From Psychrobacter namhaensis (GTDB taxonomy: Bacteria; Pseudomonadota; Gammaproteobacteria; Pseudomonadales; Moraxellaceae): a stretch of DNA of 50,168 nt. Both the position numbers and the translations under genes were made by a program. The DNA lies in assembly GCF_016107545.1 (NCBI RefSeq), contig NZ_JABASS010000018.1, positions 1-50,168 on the forward strand, read 5' to 3'. Every line of letters begins with the position of its first letter. Position 1 is the first letter of the stretch. The notes under the pieces are model-generated. The model was not told the DNA's origin. It ran no database searches and saw only the letters and a list, made by a program, of their open reading frames with translations. Positions 1 to 8,973 of this stretch are shown here, in pieces.

Positions 1-55
1 TCGTAACGCATAAAAATACCCCATAAGTTGTGTCCAACTTATGGGGGTCGGTTCA
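1..55 (-). repeat. IS tip, left copy of 55-bp inverted terminal sequence
   Basis: These 55 bases are the exact reverse complement of the last 55 bases of the window. Read outward on the minus strand the sequence begins TGAACCGACCCC at position 55. It then contains a 12-bp perfect hairpin (CCCCATAAGTTG / CAACTTATGGGG around a 4-base loop). A tip beginning 5'-TG, followed by a pyrimidine-rich stretch and AAGTTGGACA, resembles IS3-family (IS150-like) ends; the family assignment is inference. The transposase would lie outside the window. Confidence 0.7.
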
Positions 56-62
56 AAATGAT

Positions 63-110
63 AGGCACTTTTTTATGACAGGCACTTTTTATGACAGCTA
101 CTTTTTTAAC
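63..110. repeat. imperfect tandem repeat, three units of about 16 bp
   Basis: Three successive units of the form AGGCACTTTTTTATGAC (17, 16 and about 15 bases, the last diverged to AGCTACTTTTTTAAC) lie directly next to the IS tip. They are non-coding and sit downstream of the acyl-CoA dehydrogenase gene on the minus strand. Their A-runs read as T-runs only on the plus strand, so they do not form an obvious terminator for that gene. Confidence 0.6.
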
Positions 111-148
111 AATGATCGACTAGGTGTGATTTACACTTAGCCCAAATT

Positions 149-1969
149 CTAATCGAGGAAAGAGAAGTGGTCAATTTCCATTGATGTCATGCTTTCGCTT
201 GGTGCCACCATGGCTTCGGCATGACCGGAAGTACGTGGTAACAGCTTATCAAAGTAAAATTCGGCCGTTTGGATTTTCGCTTGGTAGAATTCTGGTGCTT
301 CTGTTCCGCCATTTTTTAGCTTTTCATAAGCGACAGCGGCCATACGTGCCCAATGATACCCCATCATCACATAGCCTGAGTACATCAAGAAATCGTCTGA
401 GGCAGCAGAGATGATTTCACGGTCTTTACGTGCCATGAGCATCAAACGTACGGTTAGGGTGTTCCACTCAGCACACAGCTTGGTTAGGGCCCAAACGAAT
501 TTACGCATGTCTTTATCAAGGGCATACTCGCCACACCACTTCATGATGCTTGAGGTGTAATCGCGGATGATTTTACCTTTAGACTGCAAGATCACTTTAC
601 GACCTAATAAATCAAGCGCTTGTACGCCAGTCGTACCTTCGTATAGAGTGGCAATACGAGCATCACGAGCGATGAGCTCCATACCCCATTCTTTGATATA
701 GCCATGGCCACCATAGATTTGCTGACCATGTTTGGCAGCTTCGATGCCCAGTTCGGTTAAGAAACCTTTTAAAATAGGGGTGTAGAATCCCAGTTTATCA
801 TCCCATTTTTCGAACTCTTCATCATTGCCGTTTGCGATGCCTTGTGCCATTTTATCTGCATAGCGCGCTGAATGATAAATCATTGAGCGGCCACCTTCAG
901 CAAAGGCTTTTTGCGTCAATAGCATACGGCGTACGTCCGCATGATGAATGATGGCATCAGCCACTTTTTCAGGGTCTTTAGTGCCTGATAAAGCACGCAT
1001 CGAGCGGCGCTCTTTTGCATATGGTAGCGCGTTTTGGAAAGACAGCTCAGTATGCGCCAATCCTTGGATACCAGTCCCGATACGGGCCGTGTTCATAAAA
1101 GTGAACATGGCTTTTAGACCCTTGTGCGGCTCACCAATCAAGTAACCTGTCGCACCATCAAAGTTCAACACACAGGTAGAAGATGAGCTGATACCCATTT
1201 TGTGTTCGATGGAACCACAGACTACCGCGTTACGCTCGCCAGATTCACCGTCAGCATTTGGGGTGAATTTTGGGACGATGAACAGCGAGATACCGCGTGT
1301 GCCTTCTGGTGCATTTGGCAGGCGGGCTAAGACGATATGAATGATATTGTCTGTTAGGTCATGCTCACCGCTTGAGATGAAAATTTTGGTACCGCTAATT
1401 TTATACGTGCCATCATCTTGTGGGATGGCTTTTGATTTGACCTGTCCTAAGTCGGTACCACACTGAGGTTCAGTCAAGCACATGGTGCCGGCCCAAGAAC
1501 CTTCGACCAATTTAGGTAAGTAAAGCTCTTTTTGCTCGTCCGTACCGTACTGGAGGAGGGTGTTGATACAACCGGTTGATAAACCTGTGTACATCGCCCA
1601 CGGCCAGTTAGCCGTACCAATCATCTCAGCTTTGATGAGGTTGATTGAGGTTGGCAAATTCATACCACCGTATTCCTCAGGGTAGGAGATGCCTTGCCAG
1701 CCGCCTTCGACAAACTGGTTATAAGCTTCTTTAAAACCTTTTGGCGTAGTCACTTCTCCATTGTCAAAATGACAGCCTTCTTCATCAGCTGACTGATAGA
1801 TAGGGGCAAGGACGTTTTCGGCAAAATCTGCCATGCCTTGTAAAATCATATCGATCGTTTCAGGATCGGCGTTTTCGCCGTTGTCCAAATCTTTATAATG
1901 AGTTTGAAAGTCAAAAACATCATTAATCAAAAACTTGATATCACGCAAAGGGGCTTTGTAAGTTAACAT
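149..1969 (-). CDS. acyl-CoA dehydrogenase, DmdC-like long form
   Basis: FAD-dependent acyl-CoA dehydrogenase that would introduce the alpha-beta double bond into an acyl-CoA and pass electrons to electron-transfer flavoprotein. At 606 residues it belongs to the long subfamily with an extra C-terminal helical domain (about residues 480-606), the group that includes 3-methylmercaptopropionyl-CoA dehydrogenase DmdC. Visible signatures are MCLTEPQCGTD (about 163-173, FAD and substrate contact), the central beta domain, and LYEGTTGVQ, with the likely catalytic base Glu444. The start is the ATG at 1969, preceded by AGAGAG. The substrate cannot be told from sequence; DmdC-like genes are often annotated only as acyl-CoA dehydrogenase. 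It stands alone between the IS tip and a divergent membrane-protein gene. Confidence 0.9.
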   Translation of the reverse strand: MLTYKAPLRDIKFLINDVFDFQTHYKDLDNGENADPETIDMILQGMADFAENVLAPIYQSADEEGCHFDNGEVTTPKGFKEAYNQFVEGGWQGISYPEEYGGMNLPTSINLIKAEMIGTANWPWAMYTGLSTGCINTLLQYGTDEQKELYLPKLVEGSWAGTMCLTEPQCGTDLGQVKSKAIPQDDGTYKISGTKIFISSGEHDLTDNIIHIVLARLPNAPEGTRGISLFIVPKFTPNADGESGERNAVVCGSIEHKMGISSSSTCVLNFDGATGYLIGEPHKGLKAMFTFMNTARIGTGIQGLAHTELSFQNALPYAKERRSMRALSGTKDPEKVADAIIHHADVRRMLLTQKAFAEGGRSMIYHSARYADKMAQGIANGNDEEFEKWDDKLGFYTPILKGFLTELGIEAAKHGQQIYGGHGYIKEWGMELIARDARIATLYEGTTGVQALDLLGRKVILQSKGKIIRDYTSSIMKWCGEYALDKDMRKFVWALTKLCAEWNTLTVRLMLMARKDREIISAASDDFLMYSGYVMMGYHWARMAAVAYEKLKNGGTEAPEFYQAKIQTAEFYFDKLLPRTSGHAEAMVAPSESMTSMEIDHFSFLD

Positions 1970-2367
1970 AGTCGCTCTCTTTAGTTATTCGCTATCGTAG
2001 CCTGTTGGCTCATCACAATGGAGCCACGGTTTACATAAACGGTTATTTAATGAGTTGGGGTAAAGGGGGTCAATACTACTGGTCGTCACTCAGCTATATG
2101 AAAAACAGCGTGTCCATTTTGATGGCCGTTAAGGCGTCCTTGATAAAAAACAGCTGTTCAGGCGTTAAGGTCAGTATAAGTCTTCTATAGCGACAAATAT
2201 ATAACTAATAACTAATATTCATGATTTATATATATAATTAAAACTTTAAGTGTTGCATTGTAAATTAAATTTTCACTAGTGCTGCTGATTAAGCGCGGAT
2301 TTATCGTCAATATTCGCGTATAAAAACTCCCGTTTAAGCGCATTTATAGTAATAAGGAGGGCCAACC
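1970..2367. other. intergenic region between divergent genes
   Basis: About 400 bp of AT-rich sequence separate the divergent acyl-CoA dehydrogenase and FUSC genes and must hold both promoters. A 61-codon open frame at 2005-2190 (plus) has no ribosome binding site and no recognisable product, so I do not call it. A short TGGCTC/GAGCCA hairpin lies at 2006-2026. I see nothing else specific. Confidence 0.5.
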
Positions 2368-3495
2368 ATGAGCGCATCAACGCGCAAGACAAAGCGAGCA
2401 TCTTGGCTGACAAAGTTATTGGCTCGCATAAAAATTTTACTGGATGGTGAGCTGACCCATTTGTTGACAGTGAATCGTAGCAAAAGACCTTGGCATATGC
2501 CGATTATCGCGACGATCGCCATCAGCTTTCCTGTGTTTGTGGGGGCTTATTTTGGTGCTTTGCCATCAGGCATTAAGGCGTCTTTGGGTGCGATGGTGAT
2601 TTTAAATACCCCATTAGCGGGTAAGCTGTCCTATCGCTTGGTCACGGTGATGGCGTGGGGGTTTGCTATGTCGCTGTGCTTTGCGCTGGGTTTGATTGCC
2701 CAGCAAGCTCCTTTATTAAAATTGCCAATATTTACCTTGATGGCTTTTGGTATCGTCATTTTCGGGCGTTATTATCGACAGCCGCCGCCAGCAGGATTGT
2801 TTGTGATGATGGCTGGGGCTATTGCGTTATTTATACCACTGCCTTTAGAGGACATTATGCCAGCCATAGGTTTGGTGATGCTGGGTAGTGGTTTCGCGCT
2901 CGTCATGGCGCTCGCGTATTCCTTGTTTCTATTAGCGACGCGGCCATCGACTCCTACGCCCACTTATAGCTACGAGCCAGACACGATCACTGAGAGTGTT
3001 ATCGTGGCGGGTTTCGTCAGTTTAGCCCTGCTCATAGCATTAGGCCTCAATCTGACCAATCCTTATTGGGCAGCGGTCAGCTGCTTTCTTATTATTCAAG
3101 GTATTCATTTGCGTACCATGTGGATTAAGCAAATTCATCGCTTACTAGGAACGATCGTGGGCGTGAGTCTGGCGGGCTGGATGTTATCTTGGGGGCTATC
3201 GATATGGGGAGTGGCAGTGTCAATCCTGACGATGATGCTCTGTATTGAATCGTTGGTCGATCGACATTATGGACTGGCAGTGATATTCATCACGCCGTTG
3301 ACGATATTTATCGCTGAGTATGGCAGTGGTTTACCACTTTATGAGCAAGCCTATCAGACAGTGATTCTTGCGCGCTTGTTTGATACGTTGATTGGTTGCT
3401 TAGTCGGTCTGGGTGGTGGCGTAGTGATGCATTCAACCAATTTACGAGTGCCGCTACGGCGTATGGAGAACTGGCTGCTGGCTCGTTTTGGGTAA
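2368..3495 (+). CDS. FUSC family integral membrane protein
   Basis: A 375-residue protein with a short basic N-terminus and two blocks of hydrophobic segments (roughly residues 45-190 and 210-350). This is the arrangement of the fusaric acid resistance/aromatic acid exporter (FUSC, YccS-like) superfamily. The second block holds the family-like stretch NPYWAAVSCFLIIQG. Such proteins are placed in the inner membrane and are often assigned, without direct proof, to efflux of aromatic acids. It lacks the large soluble domain of full-length YccS/AaeB. An excellent ribosome binding site (AAGGAGG, 8 bases upstream) fixes the ATG at 2368. The gene converges on aroE and shares a bidirectional terminator with it. 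Substrate unknown. Confidence 0.8.
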   Translation: MSASTRKTKRASWLTKLLARIKILLDGELTHLLTVNRSKRPWHMPIIATIAISFPVFVGAYFGALPSGIKASLGAMVILNTPLAGKLSYRLVTVMAWGFAMSLCFALGLIAQQAPLLKLPIFTLMAFGIVIFGRYYRQPPPAGLFVMMAGAIALFIPLPLEDIMPAIGLVMLGSGFALVMALAYSLFLLATRPSTPTPTYSYEPDTITESVIVAGFVSLALLIALGLNLTNPYWAAVSCFLIIQGIHLRTMWIKQIHRLLGTIVGVSLAGWMLSWGLSIWGVAVSILTMMLCIESLVDRHYGLAVIFITPLTIFIAEYGSGLPLYEQAYQTVILARLFDTLIGCLVGLGGGVVMHSTNLRVPLRRMENWLLARFG

Positions 3496-3543
3496 ATGAC
3501 GCCCTTTAAATAAAGTGTTGTGAGTAAATAGTAATGAATAGTG

Positions 3544-3576
3544 AAAGGCGTATAAACCAGAGTTATACGCCTTTTT
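3544..3576. terminator. bidirectional intrinsic terminator (FUSC gene / aroE)
   Basis: A 12-bp perfect stem, AAAGGCGTATAA (3544-3555) with TTATACGCCTTT (3563-3574), has a 7-base loop and T-runs on both strands. It lies between two convergent genes and serves both. Confidence 0.9.
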
Positions 3577-3591
3577 CATGCACGCTTTTCA

Positions 3592-4452
3592 TTAATGATT
3601 GAGCAAAGTATGAGTGACTTTCGCCACATCAATGTGCTGACCTGTCCAGCGCTCAAAACTTAATGCGGCTTGTCCGATAAGCATGCCATAGCCGTCGGAT
3701 ACCTGCGCGCCACGGGCGCTAAAACGCTGTAAAAACGGCAGCGGGCGACCATACATCATATCGTAAGCATAGTGACAGTTGAGTGCTTCGCTAAGGGGTA
3801 GCGTATCACCTGATAAGCCAATAGACGTGGCATTGATGATGATATCAAATTGTCCGTTTAATTCAGCTGTGCGACAAGTGTCAATCTGTTGCTTATCAAT
3901 AGTAGGACTGGCGGCACTCAGCTCATGGACCAAATCCGTCGCCTTGCTTAGGGTGCGATTAGCGATGGTAAGTGATGCAATACCCGCTTCTACCAGTGGC
4001 AGTACCACACCACGGGCTGCTCCGCCTGCGCCAATGAGTGCAACGCGTGCGCCCGCGAGCGGCCAGCGCAAACTCATGATGTGATTGACCAACCCTTGAC
4101 CGTCGGTGTTATCACCATAGATGGCCTCTGCTATCGGTGTGCCGTTCTCCCGCCACGTTTTATTTAACAATAGCGTATTGACCGCACCGGCAACCTTGGC
4201 ATGCTCTGATAAACCGCCGCGCGCCAGGCAGCAGTCATAAGCCACTTGCTTGAAGGGTACGGTAACGTTGGCTCCGATGCCGCCACCATGAAAAAACGCC
4301 TCAATCACCGCGGTAAAGCTGGCAGCATCAACGGGGCAATACTGACGTTGATAGCTAATATCGATGCCCGTTTGCTCGGCGAATCGCGTATGGATTTCAG
4401 GAGATTTACTGTGGGCAATCGGATTGCCAATAACGATAAAATGCTGAGTCAT
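3592..4452 (-). CDS. aroE: shikimate dehydrogenase
   Basis: AroE reduces 3-dehydroshikimate to shikimate with NADPH in the common aromatic pathway. The N-terminal substrate domain starts with FIVIGNPIAHSKSPEIH, containing the shikimate-binding Ser-x-Ser pair. The Rossmann part has the glycine-rich loop IGAGGAARGV and NRTLSKA for NADP phosphate recognition, followed by INATSIGLSG. The start is placed at the ATG at 4452 (MTQHFIVIG, 286 residues). It matches the family N-terminus and has GGAG 8 bases upstream; an in-frame ATG at 4512 would add 20 residues with no homology. It appears to be a single-gene unit. Confidence 0.96.
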   Translation of the reverse strand: MTQHFIVIGNPIAHSKSPEIHTRFAEQTGIDISYQRQYCPVDAASFTAVIEAFFHGGGIGANVTVPFKQVAYDCCLARGGLSEHAKVAGAVNTLLLNKTWRENGTPIAEAIYGDNTDGQGLVNHIMSLRWPLAGARVALIGAGGAARGVVLPLVEAGIASLTIANRTLSKATDLVHELSAASPTIDKQQIDTCRTAELNGQFDIIINATSIGLSGDTLPLSEALNCHYAYDMMYGRPLPFLQRFSARGAQVSDGYGMLIGQAALSFERWTGQHIDVAKVTHTLLNH

Positions 4453-4672
4453 AAATGCTCCACTGGCGGTAAAAGGCAAAAAGTCATGTTTAAAAGAGGG
4501 GTCAAAACGCATTCATCATAAGGGATACTGCCACATTTAACAAACGCGGCTTAATGAATAAATAGTTAACGCAGGCGAGCGTTTTTTCACGTTAGAACTT
4601 TAACAAATTTGTCCTCTCTGGGAGTGGTACGCGTAACGTAAAGGGTAGTCAAGTGTTAAGCAGTTGGGTACA

Positions 4673-4848
4673 CTAGGGCGTGTCCTCAGTTCAATCGATT
4701 ATCCTCTAAATGGACTAAGAATAGCTAAATTTTGCCAAACAGCGGCAAATAGTTGGTTAATATCTCGATATTATCTGCACTATTTTTCTTGTTTGACGGC
4801 AATTTATCTTATTTTTATCACCGTTTTTAAAATGTGGACACGGCCTAG
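4673..4848. mobile_element. MITE-like element of about 168 bp with CTAG target duplications
   Basis: An AT-rich, non-coding segment is bounded by terminal inverted repeats. The left end reads GGCGTGTCCTCA from 4677. The right end, ending at 4844, reads GCCGTGTCCACA in reverse complement (10 of 12 matching). Each is flanked directly by CTAG (4673-4676 and 4845-4848), consistent with a 4-bp target-site duplication of the kind made by some IS5-family elements. Inside is a TTTGCC/GGCAAA hairpin near 4732-4750. A 73-codon open frame covers it but lacks a ribosome binding site and a recognisable domain. The whole gap from aroE to the next gene (4453-5025) holds nothing else I can name. Confidence 0.55.
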
Positions 4849-5025
4849 GGCGCATGAAATTGGTATGTCATTTTTGTGTCAATAGGCCACTAACGATGGC
4901 TAAATGATAAAAACTGAGGAATAACGTGCTCAGTGATAAGCAAGCTTATTAATAAAAACAGTCTTTATTAACCGCGGCATCTATCTGCCAGCTCGTTAAT
5001 AATATTTTGAGACCAATCTGAAAAT

Positions 5026-5715
5026 GTGAGTAAATTGTCCATGTGGAATAATACCCTACAGACGCTTCTGGTCGGTACGATAATGGCCGTTGGTGTGTCG
5101 ATCAGTGGCTGTGATAGTAGCCAAGGTGATGCCCAAAATCAAGACGCTAACGCGCAAACCAGTGAACAGACAGATGCTGCTGATACGGCCGTACCGGCTA
5201 GTACGCCGACCAAGGCTGACTTAGATGGTGCGACGGTTCAGCAAGGCACACCAGTCAGATACGATGTCTCGGCATGGCATACTGATAACGTAGAGTCAGT
5301 TAATGTGGACGATTTAGACAGTATCAGATCGACTTTTGGTAAAGTGATCAGCACCGATGAAAACAGCTTAGACTATGCCAGCAACCCAGCAACCAAATAC
5401 CGTTTTATGAACACGGACGCGCCTTATTTAGACATTATCGACTCTGAGAAGTATCTTGAACTTGGCTGGTATTATGCCAATCCTACCGACTCTGATAAAG
5501 AAAAAGAGCTGAGTCAAAATCATGCCAAAAAAGCTTATAAGCTCGCGCGGCAGCTGATGGGCGAAGAGGGTGGCACACTGATTGCTGACATGCTCAACGG
5601 TCAAATCGTCAAAAATAAAATGGTCGGTGGACAAAAAATAGAGCTGGCAAAATGCGAGTTTTATAGCTGTATGTTGGTCATCAATAAATCTGCCGCCCAA
5701 ACAGACAATAACTAA
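5026..5715 (+). CDS. putative lipoprotein of unknown function
   Basis: A 229-residue protein with a lipoprotein signal peptide: a short n-region with one Lys, a hydrophobic core, and lipobox ISGC with the acylated Cys at about residue 29. A low-complexity linker rich in D, Q, N, A and T follows (about 30-70). The C-terminal part (about 80-225) contains several Cys, Tyr and acidic residues and matches no family I recognise. The start is uncertain: GTG at 5026 supplies the basic n-region, while ATG at 5041 is also possible; neither has a strong ribosome binding site. The stop is only 3 bases before the GTG considered for pabC, so the two are probably co-transcribed. No function is assigned. Confidence 0.75.
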   Translation: MSKLSMWNNTLQTLLVGTIMAVGVSISGCDSSQGDAQNQDANAQTSEQTDAADTAVPASTPTKADLDGATVQQGTPVRYDVSAWHTDNVESVNVDDLDSIRSTFGKVISTDENSLDYASNPATKYRFMNTDAPYLDIIDSEKYLELGWYYANPTDSDKEKELSQNHAKKAYKLARQLMGEEGGTLIADMLNGQIVKNKMVGGQKIELAKCEFYSCMLVINKSAAQTDNN

Positions 5716-5718
5716 TGT

Positions 5719-6675
5719 GTGGTAGCTGTCATGCCGTCTAATAAGTGGCTACGTTTACCTGTATCAGGCGATATGACAGATGCCTCGGTGGCCACCATGT
5801 CACCGGACAATCGTGGTTTGGCATATGGTGATGGTTTTTTTACGACCATGGGCGTCATTGATGGGCGAATACTGTGGTCAGACTATCATCATCAGCGCCT
5901 TATTTCCCATGCTAAAGCCTTGCAACTCAAACTAGATAGCCATTCACTACTGACCATCTTACAAAGCCATGCTCAGCAATTGGCGCAGGGCATGCTCAAA
6001 CTTGTGGTGACTCGTGCCGTGCAAGACGTTCGAGGTTATGGCTATACGCCCAGCCCCTCTGGGAGCGCTTGTGAGGCGTGGCTAAAAACCTCTGCAATGA
6101 CTCTTGATACTGGTAAGCAATTACCTCTGTCTGATGGGCGCTTAATCCCTGTACAGCTTACCAGCGCTGCTATGTGTCTGTCTTCAAAAATTGCCTGCTT
6201 GCCATCATCACTGGCAGGACTCAAAAGTCTCAATCGGCTTGATAATGTGCTGGCGAGTGGTGAGTTACAGCGCATGCAGGCTGAGCCATTAGCGGCTGGC
6301 ATCGTCACGCGTCTTGGTGAAGGGCTGCTGCGTGATATGAGCGGTAACTGGGTTGAGGGCACGATGAGTAATGTGTTCTATCAACTGTCAGAGCCAACAC
6401 CCAGTATTAAGATTGATATAGATGCTCCCAATTATTTAACCACTGGTCAATGGTATACGCCTTCTATGGCACAATCAGGTGTCGCAGGCGTCATGCGGCA
6501 GGTGATTATTGATGCTTTATCTGATACTGAACGGCCCGTCGTGATAAGGTCGTTAACAGATGAGGATTTGCCCAGAGTAACCCGACTATTCTTTTGCAAT
6601 GCGCTGCGCGGTATCATGCCTATGAGCAGCTTGAGGTTATTGTCAGGTGATATTGTGGATTTTGCCCCTATTTAA
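5719..6675 (+). CDS. pabC: aminodeoxychorismate lyase
   Basis: Fold-type IV PLP enzyme that converts 4-amino-4-deoxychorismate to p-aminobenzoate and pyruvate in folate synthesis. RGLAYGDGFFTTMGV near residue 33 is the typical N-terminal signature of the family. The conserved LKSLNRLDNVLA near residues 168-179 contains the PLP-binding Lys. EGTMSNVFY and a C-terminal TRLFFCNALRGIMP match the cofactor phosphate-binding and substrate loops. The start may be GTG 5719 or ATG 5731; the latter removes four residues and fits the family equally well. It lies upstream of mltG and tmk, the usual pabC-mltG-tmk order in gammaproteobacteria, and 3 bases after an unknown lipoprotein gene. Confidence 0.93.
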   Translation: MVAVMPSNKWLRLPVSGDMTDASVATMSPDNRGLAYGDGFFTTMGVIDGRILWSDYHHQRLISHAKALQLKLDSHSLLTILQSHAQQLAQGMLKLVVTRAVQDVRGYGYTPSPSGSACEAWLKTSAMTLDTGKQLPLSDGRLIPVQLTSAAMCLSSKIACLPSSLAGLKSLNRLDNVLASGELQRMQAEPLAAGIVTRLGEGLLRDMSGNWVEGTMSNVFYQLSEPTPSIKIDIDAPNYLTTGQWYTPSMAQSGVAGVMRQVIIDALSDTERPVVIRSLTDEDLPRVTRLFFCNALRGIMPMSSLRLLSGDIVDFAPI

Positions 6676-6859
6676 TATTATTCGAAAAACTAAGTTTGTT
6701 ATCGACAAATAGACACGCTAGCAATACCCACAAAAGCGATGAGTTTTAAGGCAGATAAATAAGCACCAACGACAAGTTAGTTCATAAGCTAAGCAAATAC
6801 CATTGAAAATGGCACAGTTCAGTGCTAAATTCTAGCAAACATCTGCCTCGCGAGTTGCC

Positions 6860-8116
6860 ATGAGTAAGCCTACACCTGAACGCCCTAATGAGTCACCACC
6901 CAATAAACAAGATAGCACTGTGGGAGAACGTGTCGACACCGCGCAACCGGACCCACAGCCAGTCAAAGAAGCGCCTGCGACAGATGTCTCGCTCATTAGC
7001 GGAGAGAGTAAGCCGCGTGAGTATAAAGTGGACAACCCCTCGTTCTTTATGCAGCGTGGTTATCAGGTACTGCTCGTACTTGGGCTTATTGCCGCGTTTT
7101 TGTTGGTGATGGTCTATCAAACGTTGTTTGGGCGTATTGAGCAGCCAGCGCAGATGGTCACCATTGAGAAGGGCCAGACCTATTATGGTTTGCTACCGCA
7201 GTGGCAACAGCAGATTCCGCTGTTTTCTGCTAGCGTTGCCAAGCTGTATATCAAGTCACAAGTTGATGCCCCACTCCATGCGGGTATTTACCAGTTACCA
7301 GAAAACCCCACCATGGCTGAGGCGCTGCAAGTGTTAGAGCAGGGCGCAAAAGCAGCGATGGTAAAAGTGCAGATTATCGAAGGGAAAACCTCTCAAGATT
7401 TGTATCAAACACTACGGGACAATAATGGGATCAAAAAAGAAGTCCTAACCGCTGATAGCGATAATACCAGTATTGCCCAAGCGCTAGATTTGGTCGGTAT
7501 ATTGCCAGCTGCCGTGGTGAATAGTAGCGATCCCATTGTCAATCACAATCTGGAGGGCTGGTTTGCGCCTGATACATATTATTATGGTGAAGGCACCAGT
7601 GATAAGCAGGTGCTGACAGACTTGTATAAACGTCAGCAGCAAACACTGACCGAAGCGTGGGAAAACCGGGCAGCAGATTTACCTTATAAGACGCCTTATG
7701 AAGCGCTGATTATGGCATCCATTATCGAAAAAGAAACCAGTGTGGTGGAAGAGCGTCCATTGGTCGCTGCAGTGTTTAAAAATCGCTTGGATAAAGGCAT
7801 GCGTATGCAAACAGATCCAACCATTATCTATGGGATGGGTAGCCGCTATGATGGCAATATTCGCCGTAAAGACATTGACGAAAAAACGTCTTATAATACG
7901 TATCAAATCGATGGTTTGCCGCCAACGCCAATCGCGCTTCCTTCTGCCGCTTCTATCGAAGCGACTTTGCATCCAGCAGACAGTGACGCGCTATACTTTG
8001 TGGCGACTGGTACGGGTGGCCACAAGTTTACCAGTAGCTTGGCTGAGCACAATCAAGCGGTAAAAGAGTATTTGAGCGTCATGCGTGAGAAAAAATCACA
8101 AACGCCGCCGCAGTAA
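6860..8116 (+). CDS. mltG: endolytic murein transglycosylase MltG
   Basis: MltG (YceG-like) is an inner-membrane lytic transglycosylase that cuts nascent peptidoglycan strands and so sets glycan length. The 418-residue protein has a polar Pro/Ser-rich cytoplasmic N-terminus (1-65), one membrane segment (about 69-86), a LysM-like module, and the catalytic region. The latter has ASIIEKETS with the likely catalytic Glu290, FKNRLDKGMRMQTDPTI, and SYNTYQIDGLPPTPIALP. The N-terminal tail is longer than in E. coli MltG (340 residues). It lies 184 bp after pabC and 87 bp before tmk. The ATG at 6860 has no strong Shine-Dalgarno sequence. Confidence 0.95.
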   Translation: MSKPTPERPNESPPNKQDSTVGERVDTAQPDPQPVKEAPATDVSLISGESKPREYKVDNPSFFMQRGYQVLLVLGLIAAFLLVMVYQTLFGRIEQPAQMVTIEKGQTYYGLLPQWQQQIPLFSASVAKLYIKSQVDAPLHAGIYQLPENPTMAEALQVLEQGAKAAMVKVQIIEGKTSQDLYQTLRDNNGIKKEVLTADSDNTSIAQALDLVGILPAAVVNSSDPIVNHNLEGWFAPDTYYYGEGTSDKQVLTDLYKRQQQTLTEAWENRAADLPYKTPYEALIMASIIEKETSVVEERPLVAAVFKNRLDKGMRMQTDPTIIYGMGSRYDGNIRRKDIDEKTSYNTYQIDGLPPTPIALPSAASIEATLHPADSDALYFVATGTGGHKFTSSLAEHNQAVKEYLSVMREKKSQTPPQ

Positions 8117-8203
8117 GTTACTTTTTGCGTATTGTTCATTAAGCAATTTATCATTTAATGAGTGTTATAAATATAATGCTCATGAGTGACATAAGGTCAT
8201 ATC

Positions 8204-8905
8204 ATGTCAGCATCTGTACAAGAGCGTGTGTCTCAAACAATCTTGCCTACATCAACCAATGACACCGCGCCCCATCACGGGCGCTTTATCAGTTTTGAGG
8301 GTACCGAAGGCGTGGGTAAAACGACGGCTATTGAGCAGCTGTGCGCGCGTTTACAAGACAGCGGTATCGAATACCAGCGTACCCGTGAGCCAGGTGGTAG
8401 CCCGTTTGCGGAGCGGTTGCGTGCTATATTATTAGACCCTACGACCGATATTAATGACGATACAGAGCTATTGTTACTATTTGCGGCGCGCTGTGACCAT
8501 ATGCAGCAAGTGATTCTGCCAGCGTTGCAACGCGGTACATGGGTGATATGTGATCGGTTTACCGACTCGACCATTGCCTATCAAGGTTTTGGTCGCGCGC
8601 ATGGTGATGATGTGATGCGTGCTAAGATTGACACACTTATCAACCAGTTTGTGCCGCAGTTACCAGATTTGACCTTGTGGTTGGATTTGCCCGTATTAGA
8701 GGGGATGGCACGCGCCAACAAACGCGGTGCTGCCGATCGGTTTGAGCAGCAGGCTACGGAGTTTTTTACTTGGGTACATAAGGGATTTAGTACCCTTGCT
8801 ACTGAGTACCCTGCGCGGATACAGCGTGTTGATGCCTCAGGCACTGCTGATGACGTTAGCGCGAGAGTGTGGCAAACGGTGCAGGACAAGTTAGCGGCTC
8901 CCTAA
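8204..8905 (+). CDS. tmk: thymidylate kinase
   Basis: Tmk phosphorylates dTMP to dTDP with ATP. RFISFEGTEGVGKTT holds the P-loop (residues 33-40). REPGGSPFAERLR and CDRFTDSTIAYQG are the dTMP-binding DR(Y/F) motif region, and the LID-containing segment follows at about 160-180. About 26 residues precede the usual family start, but the ATG at 8204 has AAGG at proper distance and no internal ATG lies nearer the P-loop, so the extension is probably real. It ends the pabC-mltG-tmk cluster; holB, often next, is not present here. A strong terminator follows. Confidence 0.96.
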   Translation: MSASVQERVSQTILPTSTNDTAPHHGRFISFEGTEGVGKTTAIEQLCARLQDSGIEYQRTREPGGSPFAERLRAILLDPTTDINDDTELLLLFAARCDHMQQVILPALQRGTWVICDRFTDSTIAYQGFGRAHGDDVMRAKIDTLINQFVPQLPDLTLWLDLPVLEGMARANKRGAADRFEQQATEFFTWVHKGFSTLATEYPARIQRVDASGTADDVSARVWQTVQDKLAAP

Positions 8906-8926
8906 CTGAAATGTACTCTCAAAAAT

Positions 8927-8973
8927 CATTGAAGCATTGAAGCATTGAAGCATTGAAGCATTGAAGCATTGAA
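8927..8973. repeat. 8-bp tandem repeat, CATTGAAG x5 plus a partial unit
   Basis: Five perfect copies of CATTGAAG followed by a partial sixth (CATTGAA) lie between tmk and its terminator. The array is uninterrupted and lies outside any gene, so unit number may vary by slipped-strand mispairing. Confidence 0.95.

Noticed and set aside
2005..2190. 61-codon open frame upstream of the FUSC gene
   Set aside because: No ribosome binding site, no signal or domain, and it sits in a promoter region.
4664..4885. 73-codon open frame across the MITE-like element
   Set aside because: No ribosome binding site and no transposase motif. It spans both ends of the element, so it is incidental.
8927..8973. Possible CRISPR array
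   Set aside because: The units are 8 bp, directly adjacent and without spacers; it is a simple tandem repeat.
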